Below are positions 44,878-54,500 of a stretch of 64,000 bases of DNA, piece by piece; the stretch's first letter is position 1; every line of letters begins with the position of its first letter. Source of the stretch: Acidithiobacillus acidisediminis (GTDB lineage Bacteria; Pseudomonadota; Gammaproteobacteria; Acidithiobacillales; Acidithiobacillaceae); assembly GCF_023277115.1 (NCBI RefSeq), contig NZ_JALQCS010000001.1, positions 1,172,001 through 1,236,000 on the forward strand, given 5' to 3'. Under the pieces are notes generated by a model that worked only from the letters and a program-made list of their open reading frames with translations, was not told the DNA's origin and did not search any database. The position numbers and the translations under genes were made by a program.

Positions 44878-45812
44878 TGCCAAAATATAGTCAACTCATC
44901 GCTACCGGCTCCTACTTGCCGGAGAGGGTGCTCGATAACCACGAATTGAGTGGCTGGGTCGACACCAGCGACGAGTGGATCGTTGCCCGAACGGGTATTC
45001 ATCAGCGGCATCTGGCGGCAGAAGGGCAGGGCAGCGTCGATATGGCCACCCGGGCGGCGGAACGTGCCCTTTTGGCCGCAGGACTCAAGGCTTCAGACAT
45101 CGATCTCATCATTGTCGCGACGACGACACCGGATCAGATTTTCCCCAGTACCGCGTGTCTGGTGCAGGCGCGCCTGGGGAATCAGGGCGCGGCCGCCTTT
45201 GATGTGCAAGCGGTGTGTACGGGGTTCATTTATGCCCTCGCCACTGCCGATCAGTTTTTGCGCAATGGGTCGGCGAAAAAGGCCTTGGTGATCGGGGTCG
45301 AGACCATGTCCCGCATTGTCGACTGGCAGGACCGCAGCACCTGTATCCTCTTCGGCGATGGCGCGGGCGCAGTTATTCTCAGTGCAGGAGAGAGCCCAGG
45401 GATCCTTTCTACGCACCTGCATGCGGATGGGCGGTACGCCGAGCTTCTGCAGGTACCGGAGGCCGAGAGTCATCTGCAGATGCAGGGAAATGCCGTCTTT
45501 CGCATGGCGGTGCGTACTTTAGGGGAAATCGTGCAGGAAACCTTGCTTGCCAATGGCCTGCAGGGTAGTGATATTGACTGGCTGGTGCCGCATCAGGCCA
45601 ACATTCGCATCATTCAGGCGACGGCAGAAAAATTGGGTCTGCCGATGGATCGGGTTGTGCTAACTGTCGGTGAGCATGGCAATGTCTCCGCGGCGTCTGT
45701 GCCGTTGGCCTTGGATAGTGCCGTGCAACGTTTCCGCCCTGGGCAGTTGCTCCTGCTCGAGGCCTTCGGCGGTGGTTTTACCTGGGGCTCGGCCCTGCTA
45801 CGCTGGGTCTGA
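44877..45812 (+). CDS. fabH: Beta-ketoacyl-ACP synthase III
   Basis: 311-aa condensing enzyme that starts fatty-acid chains from acetyl-CoA and malonyl-ACP. Cys114 ([10 protein letters not shown]), His in [11 protein letters not shown] and Asn in [12 protein letters not shown] form the active triad. The N terminus ([26 protein letters not shown]) is typical. It starts at the TGATG junction with plsX. Confidence 0.98.
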   Translation: MPKYSQLIATGSYLPERVLDNHELSGWVDTSDEWIVARTGIHQRHLAAEGQGSVDMATRAAERALLAAGLKASDIDLIIVATTTPDQIFPSTACLVQARLGNQGAAAFDVQAVCTGFIYALATADQFLRNGSAKKALVIGVETMSRIVDWQDRSTCILFGDGAGAVILSAGESPGILSTHLHADGRYAELLQVPEAESHLQMQGNAVFRMAVRTLGEIVQETLLANGLQGSDIDWLVPHQANIRIIQATAEKLGLPMDRVVLTVGEHGNVSAASVPLALDSAVQRFRPGQLLLLEAFGGGFTWGSALLRWV

Positions 45813-45847
45813 GCGCCAAGCCAACTAATGAATGCAAGGAGATTGCA

Positions 45848-46783
45848 GTGCAGGGTTCCATAGCCTTTGTTTTTCCGGGTCAAGGGTCACAATCGATCGG
45901 GATGCTCGCTGCCATCAGCGCCAGTCGTCCGGTACTGCGCGAGGTGTTTACCGAGGCCTCGGATCTGCTGCACCGGGATCTCTGGCAACTGGCGCAGGAA
46001 GGCCCCGTCGAGGAACTGAATCAGACCCGATGGACACAACCCCTCATGCTTACGGCAGGTTACGCAGTGTTCCGCGCCTGGGAGGAAGAGGGCGGTTCCG
46101 CCCCGGACTTCGTCGCCGGTCACTCCTTGGGTGAGTATACCGCGCTGGTGGTGGCAGGCAGTCTGGATTTTTCCGATGCCTTACACCTCGTTGCCCGTCG
46201 CGGTGCGCTGATGCAGGATGCTGTCCCCGAGGGCGCTGGGGCGATGGCCGCCGTCCTTGGCATTGCCGAGGAAGATCTGCGTGCCCTGTGCCAGCGCGAG
46301 GCGCAGGGAGAGGTACTGGAGCTGGCCAATCTCAACGCCCCGGGACAGATCGTCGTGGCCGGCCAGCGCGCCGCAGTCGAGCGACTCAGTGAGCGGGCCA
46401 AGGATGCCGGTGCCAAGAAGGTGGTTCTGCTACCGGTCAGTGTGCCCAGTCACTGTTCCCTGATGACCGAGGCGGCAGAAGCCTTTGCTGCCGATCTTGC
46501 CCAGGTAGAGATTCGCAGTCCCAATATGCTCCTGGTACAGAATGTCGATGCACAAAGTCATCGCGACCCTGCCGCCATTCGTGAGGCTTTGCGACGGCAG
46601 ATATTCTCGCCCGTGCGCTGGACCGAAAGCATTCGCTTCCTCGCCCGTCAGGGCGCCACTACCTTTGTCGAAATGGGGCCGGGTAAGGTCTTGTCCGGGC
46701 TCGGAAAACGGATTGAGCCCAGTCTGCGTATGCTGTCCTTGGATGACGAAAAGAGCTTCGTCATGGCCCTGGAAGATCTCTAA
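45848..46783 (+). CDS. fabD: Malonyl-CoA:ACP transacylase
   Basis: 311-aa enzyme. The catalytic Ser93 sits in VAGHSLGEYTAL, with the start FVFPGQGSQSIGML and a His in SVPSHCSLM. The start codon is GTG 45848 with AAGGAG 5-6 nt upstream. It overlaps fabG by one base (TAATG). Confidence 0.97.
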   Translation: MQGSIAFVFPGQGSQSIGMLAAISASRPVLREVFTEASDLLHRDLWQLAQEGPVEELNQTRWTQPLMLTAGYAVFRAWEEEGGSAPDFVAGHSLGEYTALVVAGSLDFSDALHLVARRGALMQDAVPEGAGAMAAVLGIAEEDLRALCQREAQGEVLELANLNAPGQIVVAGQRAAVERLSERAKDAGAKKVVLLPVSVPSHCSLMTEAAEAFAADLAQVEIRSPNMLLVQNVDAQSHRDPAAIREALRRQIFSPVRWTESIRFLARQGATTFVEMGPGKVLSGLGKRIEPSLRMLSLDDEKSFVMALEDL

Positions 46784-47523
46784 TGCGTTCGGCAATGGAT
46801 GGTCAGGTGGTGTTGATAACCGGTGGCAGCCGCGGGATTGGTGCGGCTCTTGTCGAGGAATTTCTCTCCCGTGGGGCCCGGGTAGCGGCCACTGCAACCA
46901 GTGAGTCGGGTGCTGCGGCATTATCTGCCAAGATTGCTGCGCAGGGGCGGGGTTATGTCTTGGACGTCACCGACGATGCGGCCATGGACGCGACGCTGGC
47001 GCAGATTCGTGGCGATCTGGGTGCGCCCAGTATCCTGATCAACAACGCTGGCATCACCCGCGATCAGTTGCTGCTGCGGATGAAGGATGAAGATTGGGAT
47101 CGCGTGCTGCATACCAACTTGCGCGCCGTCTATCGCCTCAGTCGGCTTTGTGTGCGGGATATGATCAAAGCACAGTATGGGCGTATCGTCAGCATCACTT
47201 CGGTGGTAGGAATGATGGGCAATGCCGGGCAGAGCAATTACGCAGCGGCCAAGGCCGGCGTCATGGGCTTCAGTCGCGCCCTGGCGCGCGAAGTGGCGGG
47301 GCGTGGAGTGACCGTCAATTGTGTGGCGCCGGGCTTCATCGCCACGGATATGACCGCCGCCTTGAGCGACAGCCAGCGCGAGCACCTGCTGGCGCAAATC
47401 CCCGCCGCGCGCTTGGGCACAGGGCAGGATGTGGCGGCCGCCGTGGCCTTCCTGGCATCCGCCGAGGCTGGCTATATTACCGGTGAGACCCTGCAGGTGA
47501 ATGGTGGTTTGTGGATGGGCTGA
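46783..47523 (+). CDS. fabG: 3-oxoacyl-ACP reductase
   Basis: 246-aa NADPH short-chain dehydrogenase. NADP loop TGGSRGIGAALVEEF, NNAGITRDQLLLRM, catalytic Ser in IVSITSVVG and Tyr-x3-Lys in NYAAAKAGVMGFSRALA; C-terminal GFIATDMT and GYITGETLQVNGGLWM match FabG. ATG 46783 overlaps the fabD stop; ATG 46795 is a possible shorter start. Confidence 0.97.
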   Translation: MRSAMDGQVVLITGGSRGIGAALVEEFLSRGARVAATATSESGAAALSAKIAAQGRGYVLDVTDDAAMDATLAQIRGDLGAPSILINNAGITRDQLLLRMKDEDWDRVLHTNLRAVYRLSRLCVRDMIKAQYGRIVSITSVVGMMGNAGQSNYAAAKAGVMGFSRALAREVAGRGVTVNCVAPGFIATDMTAALSDSQREHLLAQIPAARLGTGQDVAAAVAFLASAEAGYITGETLQVNGGLWMG

Positions 47524-47604
47524 GTCTCTTTACCTTTACAGGACCGCGCTAGCTGTGGTCCAATTCCGCCGAAAATAATTTTTACCAACTGAGGAGTTTC
47601 TCCC

Positions 47605-47853
47605 ATGGATGATATCGCAGCACGTGTGAAAAAAGTGGTCGTCGAGCAGTTGGGTGTGAACGAAGACGAAGTCACCAATGAGGCTTCCTTTGCCGATGAT
47701 CTGGGTGCCGATTCCTTGGATAATGTTGAATTGGTAATGGCTCTGGAAGAAGAGTTCGACTGCGAAATCCCAGACGAAGAAGCAGAAAAGATTTCCACGG
47801 TGCAGCAGGCGATCGATTACGTCAGTGCGCACCTGCCCAAGCAGGATGCCTAA
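47605..47853 (+). CDS. acpP: Acyl carrier protein
   Basis: 82-aa acidic ACP. The phosphopantetheine Ser37 is in [26 protein letters not shown] precedes ATG 47605. The 81-nt gap after fabG and the strong ribosome-binding site fit the high expression of ACP. The last few residues (HLPKQDA) are family typical. Confidence 0.98.
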   Translation: MDDIAARVKKVVVEQLGVNEDEVTNEASFADDLGADSLDNVELVMALEEEFDCEIPDEEAEKISTVQQAIDYVSAHLPKQDA

Positions 47854-47886
47854 GATTATCCGATCGTTGGGTGTGGAGTATCTTCT

Positions 47887-49128
47887 TTGAAAAGACGCGT
47901 TGTAGTGACCGGCCTGGGAATTGTTTCTCCCGTCGGGATTGGTGTACCCAGCTCCTGGGACAGCATCGTTCATGGCCGGAGCGGTATTGCTCGGGTTACG
48001 CGCATCGACCCAGAGCCCTATGCCTCGCAAATTGCTGGTGAGGTGAAAGGCTTTGATGTCGGCCAATATTTGCCGGTCAAAGAAGCGCGCAAGATGGAGC
48101 CGTTCATTCATTACGGCCTTGCCGCTGCCATGGAAGCGATGGAAGATTCGGGGCTCAAAATCACGCCAGAAATCGCCGAACGCGTTGGTGTCTCCATTGG
48201 CAGTGGCATTGGTGGATTGCCGGGAATCGAAGCCGAGCACTCGGTGGTTATGGAAAGTGGGCCACGACGGATCTCCCCCTTCTTCATTCCTCGTTGTATC
48301 GTCAACATGGTTTCCGGCCATGTGTCGATCCTCTACGGCGCGAAAGGCCCGAATATTGCTATGGCGACGGCCTGTTCTACGGCAACGCATTCCATTGGCG
48401 ATGCGGCACGGCTCATCGAGTACGGCGATGCCGATGTGATGATTGCAGGCGGTGCCGAGGCTGCCATCAGCCCGTTGGGCCTGGGCGGTTTTTCTGCGGC
48501 GCGCGCCCTGTCGACCCGCAATGATTCACCGGAGCAGGCCAGTCGGCCCTGGGACGCAGAGCGGGACGGCTTCGTGTTGGCCGAGGGTGCTGGCATTCTC
48601 GTCCTGGAAGAGCTCGATTTTGCCCGCCGTCGTGGTGCCAAGATCTACGCCGAGGTGGTTGGGTATGGCATGAGTGCCGACGCCTATCATATGACCCAAC
48701 CAGCCAATGGTGGGGAAGGTGCTGCACGCTGCATGCAGGTAGCCCTGCGCAATGCGGGTTTGCCTACCGATGCAGTGGACTATATCAATGCGCATGGTAC
48801 CTCCACACCGCTCGGCGATCTTGCAGAGACGGAGGCGGTGAAGGCTGTTTTTGGACCCCATGCCAAGCGCATCGCCATGAGTTCCACCAAGTCCATGACG
48901 GGCCATTTGCTTGGGGCAGCTGGGGGTATCGAGGCAGTCTTTACGACCTTGGCGATGCATCAGGGCATCCTGCCACCCACCATCAATCTGGAGCAGCCTG
49001 GTGAGGGCTGTGATCTGGATTATGTCCCCAATGTGGCGCGCCATCAGGCCATCGATGTGGCGTTGAGCAACTCTTTCGGTTTCGGCGGTACCAACAGCAC
49101 CCTCGTGTTTCGCAAGTTCCACGACTGA
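47887..49128 (+). CDS. fabF: Beta-ketoacyl-ACP synthase II
   Basis: 413-aa elongation condensing enzyme. Cys163 ([11 protein letters not shown]), His in [11 protein letters not shown] and His in [13 protein letters not shown] make the Cys-His-His triad that separates it from FabH. The likely start is TTG 47887 with GGAG 8 nt upstream ([16 protein letters not shown]); no ATG fits. Confidence 0.97.
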   Translation: MKRRVVVTGLGIVSPVGIGVPSSWDSIVHGRSGIARVTRIDPEPYASQIAGEVKGFDVGQYLPVKEARKMEPFIHYGLAAAMEAMEDSGLKITPEIAERVGVSIGSGIGGLPGIEAEHSVVMESGPRRISPFFIPRCIVNMVSGHVSILYGAKGPNIAMATACSTATHSIGDAARLIEYGDADVMIAGGAEAAISPLGLGGFSAARALSTRNDSPEQASRPWDAERDGFVLAEGAGILVLEELDFARRRGAKIYAEVVGYGMSADAYHMTQPANGGEGAARCMQVALRNAGLPTDAVDYINAHGTSTPLGDLAETEAVKAVFGPHAKRIAMSSTKSMTGHLLGAAGGIEAVFTTLAMHQGILPPTINLEQPGEGCDLDYVPNVARHQAIDVALSNSFGFGGTNSTLVFRKFHD

Positions 49129-49134
49129 GGGCCC

Positions 49135-49998
49135 GTGGCGGTCCTTGCTTGCAGCGTCGACGGTATTCTGCAGGACCCTGCGGCTGTCGACTCCCTGGCA
49201 CGGGCAACCCAATACGGCGATGGTCTCTTCGAAACCATCGCCGTCATTGCTTTACGGCCCCTCTTTTGGGCAGAACATTTGCGGCGTTTGCGGCAGGGAG
49301 CAACTGCCCTGGGGATGGCCCTACCAGACGATCATTCCTTGACCTGCCTGTGGCAGGACCTGCTTGCGAGCCTTCCCGCAACCAACCCCCATCAGCGGCT
49401 CGTGTTGAAAATTTTGTGCGTGCGAAGCGAGGGACAGGGCTATGCGACGCCGCAGCGGAGCGCCGCAACGCTGTTATTCCTCCTGCAGGATTGGCCATTG
49501 CGCCCCAAGCGTTATTGGCAGGAAGGTGTCTGTGCCGGCCTTTCTGCGGTCCCGCTGCAGTGTGGAGAGGAGTATCTGACCGTAAAGACCCTTAACCGTC
49601 TCAATCAGATCATGGCATGGCGTGCCCTACCGGAAGAGTGGCAGGAGGCCGTGCTCTGTGACCAGGCTGGCAATTTGCGCGAAGGCATCCAGAGTAATCT
49701 GTGCTGGCGCATTGGCGACCGGTTGCTGACCCCGGATTTACAGGACGGCGGGATTGCCGGCATTCAGTTGGGCGCTATCCTGCAACAGGCCCGGTCCTGG
49801 GGCCTGACGGTGGAAGTGGTACGAGAGCCTGCCGAGGCGCTAGAGCGAGCGGAAGAGATCCTTTTTTGCAATAGCCTGATTTGCTCCTGGCCAGTGCGGC
49901 GGTGGCAGGAGCGTGATCTTCCCGGCGCGCAGGGTAGTCTGGCGCAGCGTCTGGCTGGGTGGGGACAGCAACTCGGGCTGTTTCCGGAGATGGCGTGA
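49135..49998 (+). CDS. pabC: Aminodeoxychorismate lyase
   Basis: 287-aa PLP enzyme of fold-type IV giving 4-aminobenzoate for folate. ATQYGDGLFETI is the standard opening; catalytic Lys is in YLTVKTLNRLNQIMA, and REGIQSNLCW is the cofactor loop. GTG 49135 has GAGGG just before it. It shares a GTGA overlap with mltG, the common fabF-pabC-mltG-tmk-holB order. Confidence 0.94.
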   Translation: MAVLACSVDGILQDPAAVDSLARATQYGDGLFETIAVIALRPLFWAEHLRRLRQGATALGMALPDDHSLTCLWQDLLASLPATNPHQRLVLKILCVRSEGQGYATPQRSAATLLFLLQDWPLRPKRYWQEGVCAGLSAVPLQCGEEYLTVKTLNRLNQIMAWRALPEEWQEAVLCDQAGNLREGIQSNLCWRIGDRLLTPDLQDGGIAGIQLGAILQQARSWGLTVEVVREPAEALERAEEILFCNSLICSWPVRRWQERDLPGAQGSLAQRLAGWGQQLGLFPEMA

Positions 49999-50999
49999 GA
50001 AGATGGCTGTTGCGGGGCATCTTGCTCCTGCTGTTTACCGTCCTGGCATTGCTCGGCTGGGCGTTGTGGGCATTGTATTATCCCATCTCCCTGCCCGCCG
50101 CTGGAGTCACGGTTCCCATCCGCTTGGGTGCGAGCGTCGACGTCAGTATGCGTGCCCTGCAGCGCGAGGGGCTGCTGCCCTCTCCGATGCTATTTCGCTT
50201 GCTGTGGCAGATCGATGGACGCCCGCCACTGCGGGCAGGCCTGTATGTATTCCGCGGTCGGGTCGGTATGGCCGCTGTGCTCTCGGTCCTGCGTTCGGGC
50301 AAATCCCAACCTCTCACCTTTACCATCATCCCCGGGATGGATTTGCAGCAGGTCTACCAACGACTGCGCAGCTCCCCATATCTGGAGCACGGGGGCTTGC
50401 CGCCACCAGCGCAGTTGCCCCACTTTCTGGGTGGCTTGGCAGATGCCCACGGTAGCGCCGAAGGTTGTCTTTTGCCGCAAAGTTACCGCTATGTTCCTGG
50501 CGAACCCGCTATCACCTTGTTGCGGCAAGCGGCCCAGGGGATGACTCTGGAATTGACCCGGGCGTGGCAGGGCCGCGCCGCAGATTTACCGTTACGGAAT
50601 GTCTACCAGGCACTGATTCTCGCCTCCATCGTGCAGCGAGAGGGGGCACCGTTGGCGCAGCAAGAGCGTATCGCCGCCGTGTTTCTGAATCGCCTGCAGG
50701 CGGGCATGCCCCTGCAATCCGACCCCACCGTCATCTACGCCCTGGGGAAAGCCTACACAGGCCACCTGCAGCCGCAGCAAATGCAAGTACCAAGCCCCTA
50801 CAATACGTACCTGCATGCGGGTTTGCCGCCCACGCCCATCGCCATGCCTTCGCTCCAGGCGCTGCAGGCGGTTCTCCATCCCGCCCCCAGCAGTGACCTG
50901 TACTTCATCGCCAAAGGCAGCGAATATCATTACTCTAAGGGCTTTACCGAGCATCAGCAGCAGATTCAGCGCTATCTCCAGCCGAGTACGAAACAATGA
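49995..50999 (+). CDS. mltG: Endolytic peptidoglycan transglycosylase MltG (YceG-like)
   Basis: 334-aa inner-membrane enzyme with one N-terminal helix (LRGILLLLFTVLALLGWALWAL) and a periplasmic YceG domain. Catalytic Glu is in ILASIVQREGA; EGCLLPQSYRY is the variant of the usual EGLLFPDTY, and QSDPTVIYALG and PSPYNTYLHAGLPPTPI are family blocks. GTG 49995 overlaps the pabC stop. Confidence 0.94.
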   Translation: MRRWLLRGILLLLFTVLALLGWALWALYYPISLPAAGVTVPIRLGASVDVSMRALQREGLLPSPMLFRLLWQIDGRPPLRAGLYVFRGRVGMAAVLSVLRSGKSQPLTFTIIPGMDLQQVYQRLRSSPYLEHGGLPPPAQLPHFLGGLADAHGSAEGCLLPQSYRYVPGEPAITLLRQAAQGMTLELTRAWQGRAADLPLRNVYQALILASIVQREGAPLAQQERIAAVFLNRLQAGMPLQSDPTVIYALGKAYTGHLQPQQMQVPSPYNTYLHAGLPPTPIAMPSLQALQAVLHPAPSSDLYFIAKGSEYHYSKGFTEHQQQIQRYLQPSTKQ

Positions 51000-51640
51000 C
51001 CACAGAAACGGGATATTTCATTACCCTCGAGGGGATCGAGGGGGCCGGAAAAAGTACCGTCTTGCCCTACTTGGCAGAGCAGATCCACGCCCTCGGTTAC
51101 CAGGTGGAGCGCAGTCGGGAGCCGGGTGGTGGCCCTCTGGGGGAGGCCCTGCGCAGTATCTTTCTCGACCCGGACCTGCAGCTTGATGTCGAAGAAGAGC
51201 TGCTCCTACTTTATGCGGGGCGCCGCAATCACTTGCGCCAACGGATCTTGCCGACCTTGGCGGCAGGTAAGGTATTGCTCTGTGATCGCTTTGAAGATTC
51301 TACCATTGCCTACCAGGGCGGTGGCCGAGGATTCCCCCTCAGTCGCATCGTTGAACTCTCGCGTTGGGCGGAGATTTCTCGCCAACCGGATCTGACCTTT
51401 TGGCTCGATCTCGCCCCCGAACTGGCTGCAGAGCGCATCCGGGAGAGGCGTCCCGACCGCCTGGAACGGGAAAGCATCGATTTTTTTCGCCGCGCGCAGG
51501 CAGCCTTTGCCGCCCGTGCCGCAGAGGAGCCGCAGCGTTTTTATCGTGTCGACGCGAGTCTGCCGCTGCCTCAAGTGGAGATGCAGCTGCGCCAAGGACT
51601 GCGAGATCGAATTCCAGCCATCAATGGGAAAGATGGATAG
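50996..51640 (+). CDS. tmk: Thymidylate kinase
   Basis: 214-aa P-loop kinase converting dTMP to dTDP. P-loop LEGIEGAGKST, DRFEDSTIAYQGGGRG (DRY-like motif with F) and LID-like RERRPDRLERES. ATG overlaps the mltG stop (ATGA). LID Arg residues suggest the type II bacterial form. Confidence 0.97.
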   Translation: MTTETGYFITLEGIEGAGKSTVLPYLAEQIHALGYQVERSREPGGGPLGEALRSIFLDPDLQLDVEEELLLLYAGRRNHLRQRILPTLAAGKVLLCDRFEDSTIAYQGGGRGFPLSRIVELSRWAEISRQPDLTFWLDLAPELAAERIRERRPDRLERESIDFFRRAQAAFAARAAEEPQRFYRVDASLPLPQVEMQLRQGLRDRIPAINGKDG

Positions 51641-52598
51641 CAACGCCAGACAATATTTTCGTCCGCCGCCTTGGCTTGCCGCGAGTCGCGCGCAGGGGCT
51701 GTCGCAATCCGTGCTCGTGGAAGGCAGCGCCGATAGCTTGAGCGCGCTGTGGACAGCGCAACTCGTACGCTTATGGTTGTGTCATGAGAGTGGTGCGCAG
51801 TCCTGTGGTCACTGTCTCTCCTGCCATCTGCTCGAGGCCGGAAATCATCCTGACTACCTCGAACTGGTAGCCAAAAATGGCAAGACCTTGGGTATCGAAC
51901 AGGTCCGCGAAGGTATCGATTTTCTTGCGTACACCCCTCAGTCGGGGCCGTTGCGCGTGCTGCGTGTCCTCGCTGCCGAGCAGATGAGTACAGCGGCGGC
52001 GAATGCCCTGCTCAAGGGTTTGGAGGAGCCACCGCCACGTGCGCGGATCCTGTTGTTGAGTGGCAGCCCATCTCGACTGCTACCGACGATTCGCTCGCGT
52101 TGCCAACGCCTTGGCGCGCCGATCGCCGATGTCGCCGCTTGTGCCGATTATCTGCGCAATAGGGGGGTCAAGGAAGAAGATGTTTCCCTGCTTGCCCAGC
52201 ACTACGCAGATCGGCCGGCGCGTGCCCTGGAGCTCGCTGGCAGCGAGATCTGGGGCGAAGTTCCGGGGTTGCAGCGGGTCTTGCTCCCTGCTGTCCCGCG
52301 TACGGAACAGATTTGGCCGTTGGTGGCAAAGTGGGGCAAGGAGGAAGAGCGGATTCTATGGCTCCGCGACACCATGCTGGACTTGTATCGAGACATTTTT
52401 CGACTACAACAAGGACTGACGGCGCAATATTTTCCGACTGGCTTGCCGGCCTGGATTGCGGCACGTGCGGCTGGGGAGTTGTGGCTAGACTATCAGGCGT
52501 GGCTACAGCTGGCGACGGATCTCAGACAGAATCTGCAGATCCCCATGCGGTTGGAACGCCTGCTGTGGCGCTGGTATTTTGGAGGCAAAGATCAATGA
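51633..52598 (+). CDS. holB: DNA polymerase III subunit delta'
   Basis: 321-aa clamp-loader subunit. Zinc-like Cys set CHESGAQSCGHCLSCH (Cx8Cx2Cx2C), then AEQMSTAAANALLKGLEEPP and SPSRLLPTIRSRCQRL (SRC motif). The ATP-binding lysine loop is absent as expected in delta'. I chose ATG 51633; ATG 51624 is also possible. It overlaps tmk, and pilZ follows with an ATGA overlap. Confidence 0.9.
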   Translation: MDSNARQYFRPPPWLAASRAQGLSQSVLVEGSADSLSALWTAQLVRLWLCHESGAQSCGHCLSCHLLEAGNHPDYLELVAKNGKTLGIEQVREGIDFLAYTPQSGPLRVLRVLAAEQMSTAAANALLKGLEEPPPRARILLLSGSPSRLLPTIRSRCQRLGAPIADVAACADYLRNRGVKEEDVSLLAQHYADRPARALELAGSEIWGEVPGLQRVLLPAVPRTEQIWPLVAKWGKEEERILWLRDTMLDLYRDIFRLQQGLTAQYFPTGLPAWIAARAAGELWLDYQAWLQLATDLRQNLQIPMRLERLLWRWYFGGKDQ

Positions 52599-52945
52599 GT
52601 ACGATGGATCCTGCAGCTCGTGCACTCTCGGTCGTATTGCGCGATGCCGAATCGGTGCAACGCTATTTCCTGCCGCAGGTGCGCGGCGGCGGCATTCTGG
52701 TGGAGACGCCCAATCTGTTGCCCATGGGCGCGGACGTGCTGCTCATGATCACTTTGCCCGACAACGGTCAGCGTACCCCGTTGCAGGGCAAGGTGATCTG
52801 GATCATGCCCAAGGACAACCGCGATGGTCATCCGCCGTCCATGGGCATTCGTTTCACCAATGACCGCTCCGGTGTGCTTACGCGGATCCAGAGTATTGTC
52901 AGCAGCCTTCCCAAAGGGCAAAAACGCGAAATCCTGGCTTTTTGA
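52595..52945 (+). CDS. pilZ: PilZ-domain protein
   Basis: 116-aa single-domain PilZ, as found after holB in other proteobacteria. RYFLPQVRGGGILVETP and LQGKVIWIMPKDN and SMGIRFTND are the barrel strands. The RxxxR and D/NxSxxG residues that bind c-di-GMP are not seen, so this is probably the PilZ type that acts in type IV pilus assembly rather than a c-di-GMP receptor. Confidence 0.9.
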   Translation: MSTMDPAARALSVVLRDAESVQRYFLPQVRGGGILVETPNLLPMGADVLLMITLPDNGQRTPLQGKVIWIMPKDNRDGHPPSMGIRFTNDRSGVLTRIQSIVSSLPKGQKREILAF

Positions 52946-52952
52946 GACACGT

Positions 52953-53240
52953 TCACTTCATCCGCCCCTTGGCTTTGCGATATACCGCGCTGTCTTCCCG
53001 CTTGCCCACGGCCACGACGGCCACCACGACTCGCTCGTCGAATACCCGATACACTAGCCGGTAGCCGGCGGCGCGCAGTTTGATCTTGTAGCAGTCAGGC
53101 ATGCCCGAGAGACGGGCAGATTCGACGCGGGGGTTTTCCAGCCGCTCCCGTAGTTTGACCTTGAATTGCTCGTGCAGGGTGTGGTCGAGCTTCTTCCATT
53201 CCTTCCAGGCGGTTTCCTGAAATTCGAGGCTATAGCTCAT
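52953..53240 (-). CDS. RelE/ParE-family toxin
   Basis: 95-aa basic protein. SLEFQETAWKEWKKLDHTLHEQF and NPRVESARLSGMPDCYKIKLRAAGYRLVYRV fit the RelE ribosome-dependent mRNA interferase fold, with the conserved basic YKIKLR and YRLVYRV strands. It overlaps the antitoxin gene by 11 nt, the usual TA layout. Converges with pilZ 7 nt away. Confidence 0.92.
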   Translation of the reverse strand: MSYSLEFQETAWKEWKKLDHTLHEQFKVKLRERLENPRVESARLSGMPDCYKIKLRAAGYRLVYRVFDERVVVAVVAVGKREDSAVYRKAKGRMK

Positions 53241-53475
53241 CGAGGCTGACTCGGACGGTGGGCTCGCTCTCGCGTTCCTTCACTAGCATGGCCAGTTCGA
53301 TGTCGTCGAGCCTCTCCATCATGGCCTCAAAAGCGGCGGCGGGTACCAGATAGGCGGCAGGCCGGTTATGGTTGAGGACGGCGACGGGAAAGCCATCTGC
53401 CTCTTCAATGACAGCTGTGGGATTCCTCTTGAGTTCACTGATGCTGACGGATGCGTTGGTGTAAAGTAGTTCCAT
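53230..53475 (-). CDS. Phd/YefM-family antitoxin
   Basis: 81-aa acidic protein. VSISELKRNPTAVIEEADGFPVAVLNHNRPAAYLVP is the Phd/YefM DNA-binding dimer domain; the acidic C-terminal helix (IELAMLVKERESEPTVRVSLDEL) would neutralise the toxin. AGGAG precedes ATG 53475 by 6 nt. Likely autoregulated with the toxin. Confidence 0.92.
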   Translation of the reverse strand: MELLYTNASVSISELKRNPTAVIEEADGFPVAVLNHNRPAAYLVPAAAFEAMMERLDDIELAMLVKERESEPTVRVSLDEL

Positions 53476-53635
53476 GGAGCGCTCCTACGTAAGAAAGCTT
53501 TAATTAGTGCTTATTTCTGGTCATTATTTGTATCATGCCGCAAGGTGCTGGTTCAACTTATCGATGAAAATTCTGCTCCGTGCTGCGGGTGGTAGATATT
53601 CAAGTATGTGCAGCATAATCGCCAACCTGTTTTGA

Positions 53636-53664
53636 TTGCCTGCAATGGGCAACTGGGCTACACT
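53636..53664 (+). promoter_or_regulatory. Sigma-70 promoter of tRNA-Ser
   Basis: TTGCCT (53636-53641), a 17-nt spacer, TACACT (53659-53664), then a GC-rich discriminator; predicted start about 4 nt before the tRNA. Confidence 0.65.
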
Positions 53665-53674
53665 TCAGCCCTCC

Positions 53675-53765
53675 GGAGAGGTGACCGAGCGGCCGAAGGT
53701 GCAGCACTGGAAATGCTGTGTACTCCAAAAGGGTACCGTGGGTTCGAATCCCACTCTCTCCGCCA
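53675..53765 (+). tRNA. tRNA-Ser (anticodon GGA)
   Basis: Cloverleaf with a 7-bp acceptor stem (GGAGAGG pairing with TCTCTCC), a GCAGCA/TGCTGT anticodon stem around loop CTGGAAA (anticodon GGA, 53709-53711), a long variable arm typical of class II tRNAs, T arm GTGGG-TTCGAAT-CCCAC, and encoded CCA. Confidence 0.95.
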
Positions 53766-53794
53766 GTTCCAGCCACATCGGCCAATGTCTGCAT

Positions 53795-54445
53795 ATGAAC
53801 AATCCCCTTTTTGTTGTCCAAGACCAGTACCTGCAAGATGATGCCTTTGCCAGTCTTCTGCAGGAGCGTGGCATTACGATGCTGCGGGAGTTTCTGCCGT
53901 ATCGGCCCATAGCGGAGCAATTCTGGCAGCAATATGTTCCCGAGCCTCTGCCCCAAACCGTGATCGTAGGACTCAACCCGGGACGCCTGGGCGCGGGCTT
54001 GACGGGCATTCCTCTGCTGGATTTTCGTAGCCTGGCGAATTTGCTCCCGGATACCCAGCTGCCGCGCAACGAGACGGAGCCCTCGGCCAATTTTTTTCAT
54101 CGCGTGGTACAGAACATTGGTGCCGAAAAGTTCTATCGCGAATTCTATGTCAGCAACGTCTCTGCCGTGGGCTATGTGCGGGACAACAAAAACTGCAACT
54201 ATCCCGACCTGCCGGATGCCGCCCAGCGGATTATCGAGCAGCGCTTTCTCGATGAAATGGCCGTACTGGCTCCCAAGCGTATCATCGCCCTGGGGCGTGA
54301 GGTCGAGGCCACGGTTCGGCGATTATTTTCCGGTGGATCGGTAACCATCTCCCATCTCCCGCATCCATCCTGGATCATGACTTATCGCCTGCGTGAGGCG
54401 CAGTCCTGGGTGCGCCGTTACACGCAGATGCTCACGCAAGGCTAG
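53795..54445 (+). CDS. Uracil-DNA glycosylase family protein, SMUG2/DUF4918-like
   Basis: 216-aa repair-type glycosylase. The catalytic-region block VIVGLNPGRLGAGLTGIPLLDF and the later LPHPSW (residues near 190) match the UDG superfamily; FYVSNVSAVGYVRDNKN is another conserved strand-loop. The specific lesion is unknown. No good ribosome-binding site precedes ATG 53795; it starts only 30 nt after the tRNA and may be co-transcribed with it. Confidence 0.8.
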   Translation: MNNPLFVVQDQYLQDDAFASLLQERGITMLREFLPYRPIAEQFWQQYVPEPLPQTVIVGLNPGRLGAGLTGIPLLDFRSLANLLPDTQLPRNETEPSANFFHRVVQNIGAEKFYREFYVSNVSAVGYVRDNKNCNYPDLPDAAQRIIEQRFLDEMAVLAPKRIIALGREVEATVRRLFSGGSVTISHLPHPSWIMTYRLREAQSWVRRYTQMLTQG

Positions 54446-54500
54446 GTGGCAGCGCCCTAGCGGGGTATCATCTGCTTTTCTGATGAAGTGAGAGGCCGTC

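Noticed and set aside
52953-53475. Toxin-antitoxin pair as part of a larger defence island
   Set aside because: Flanked by pilZ and a tRNA with no other defence genes, so it is a simple two-gene module, probably inserted at the tRNA neighbourhood.
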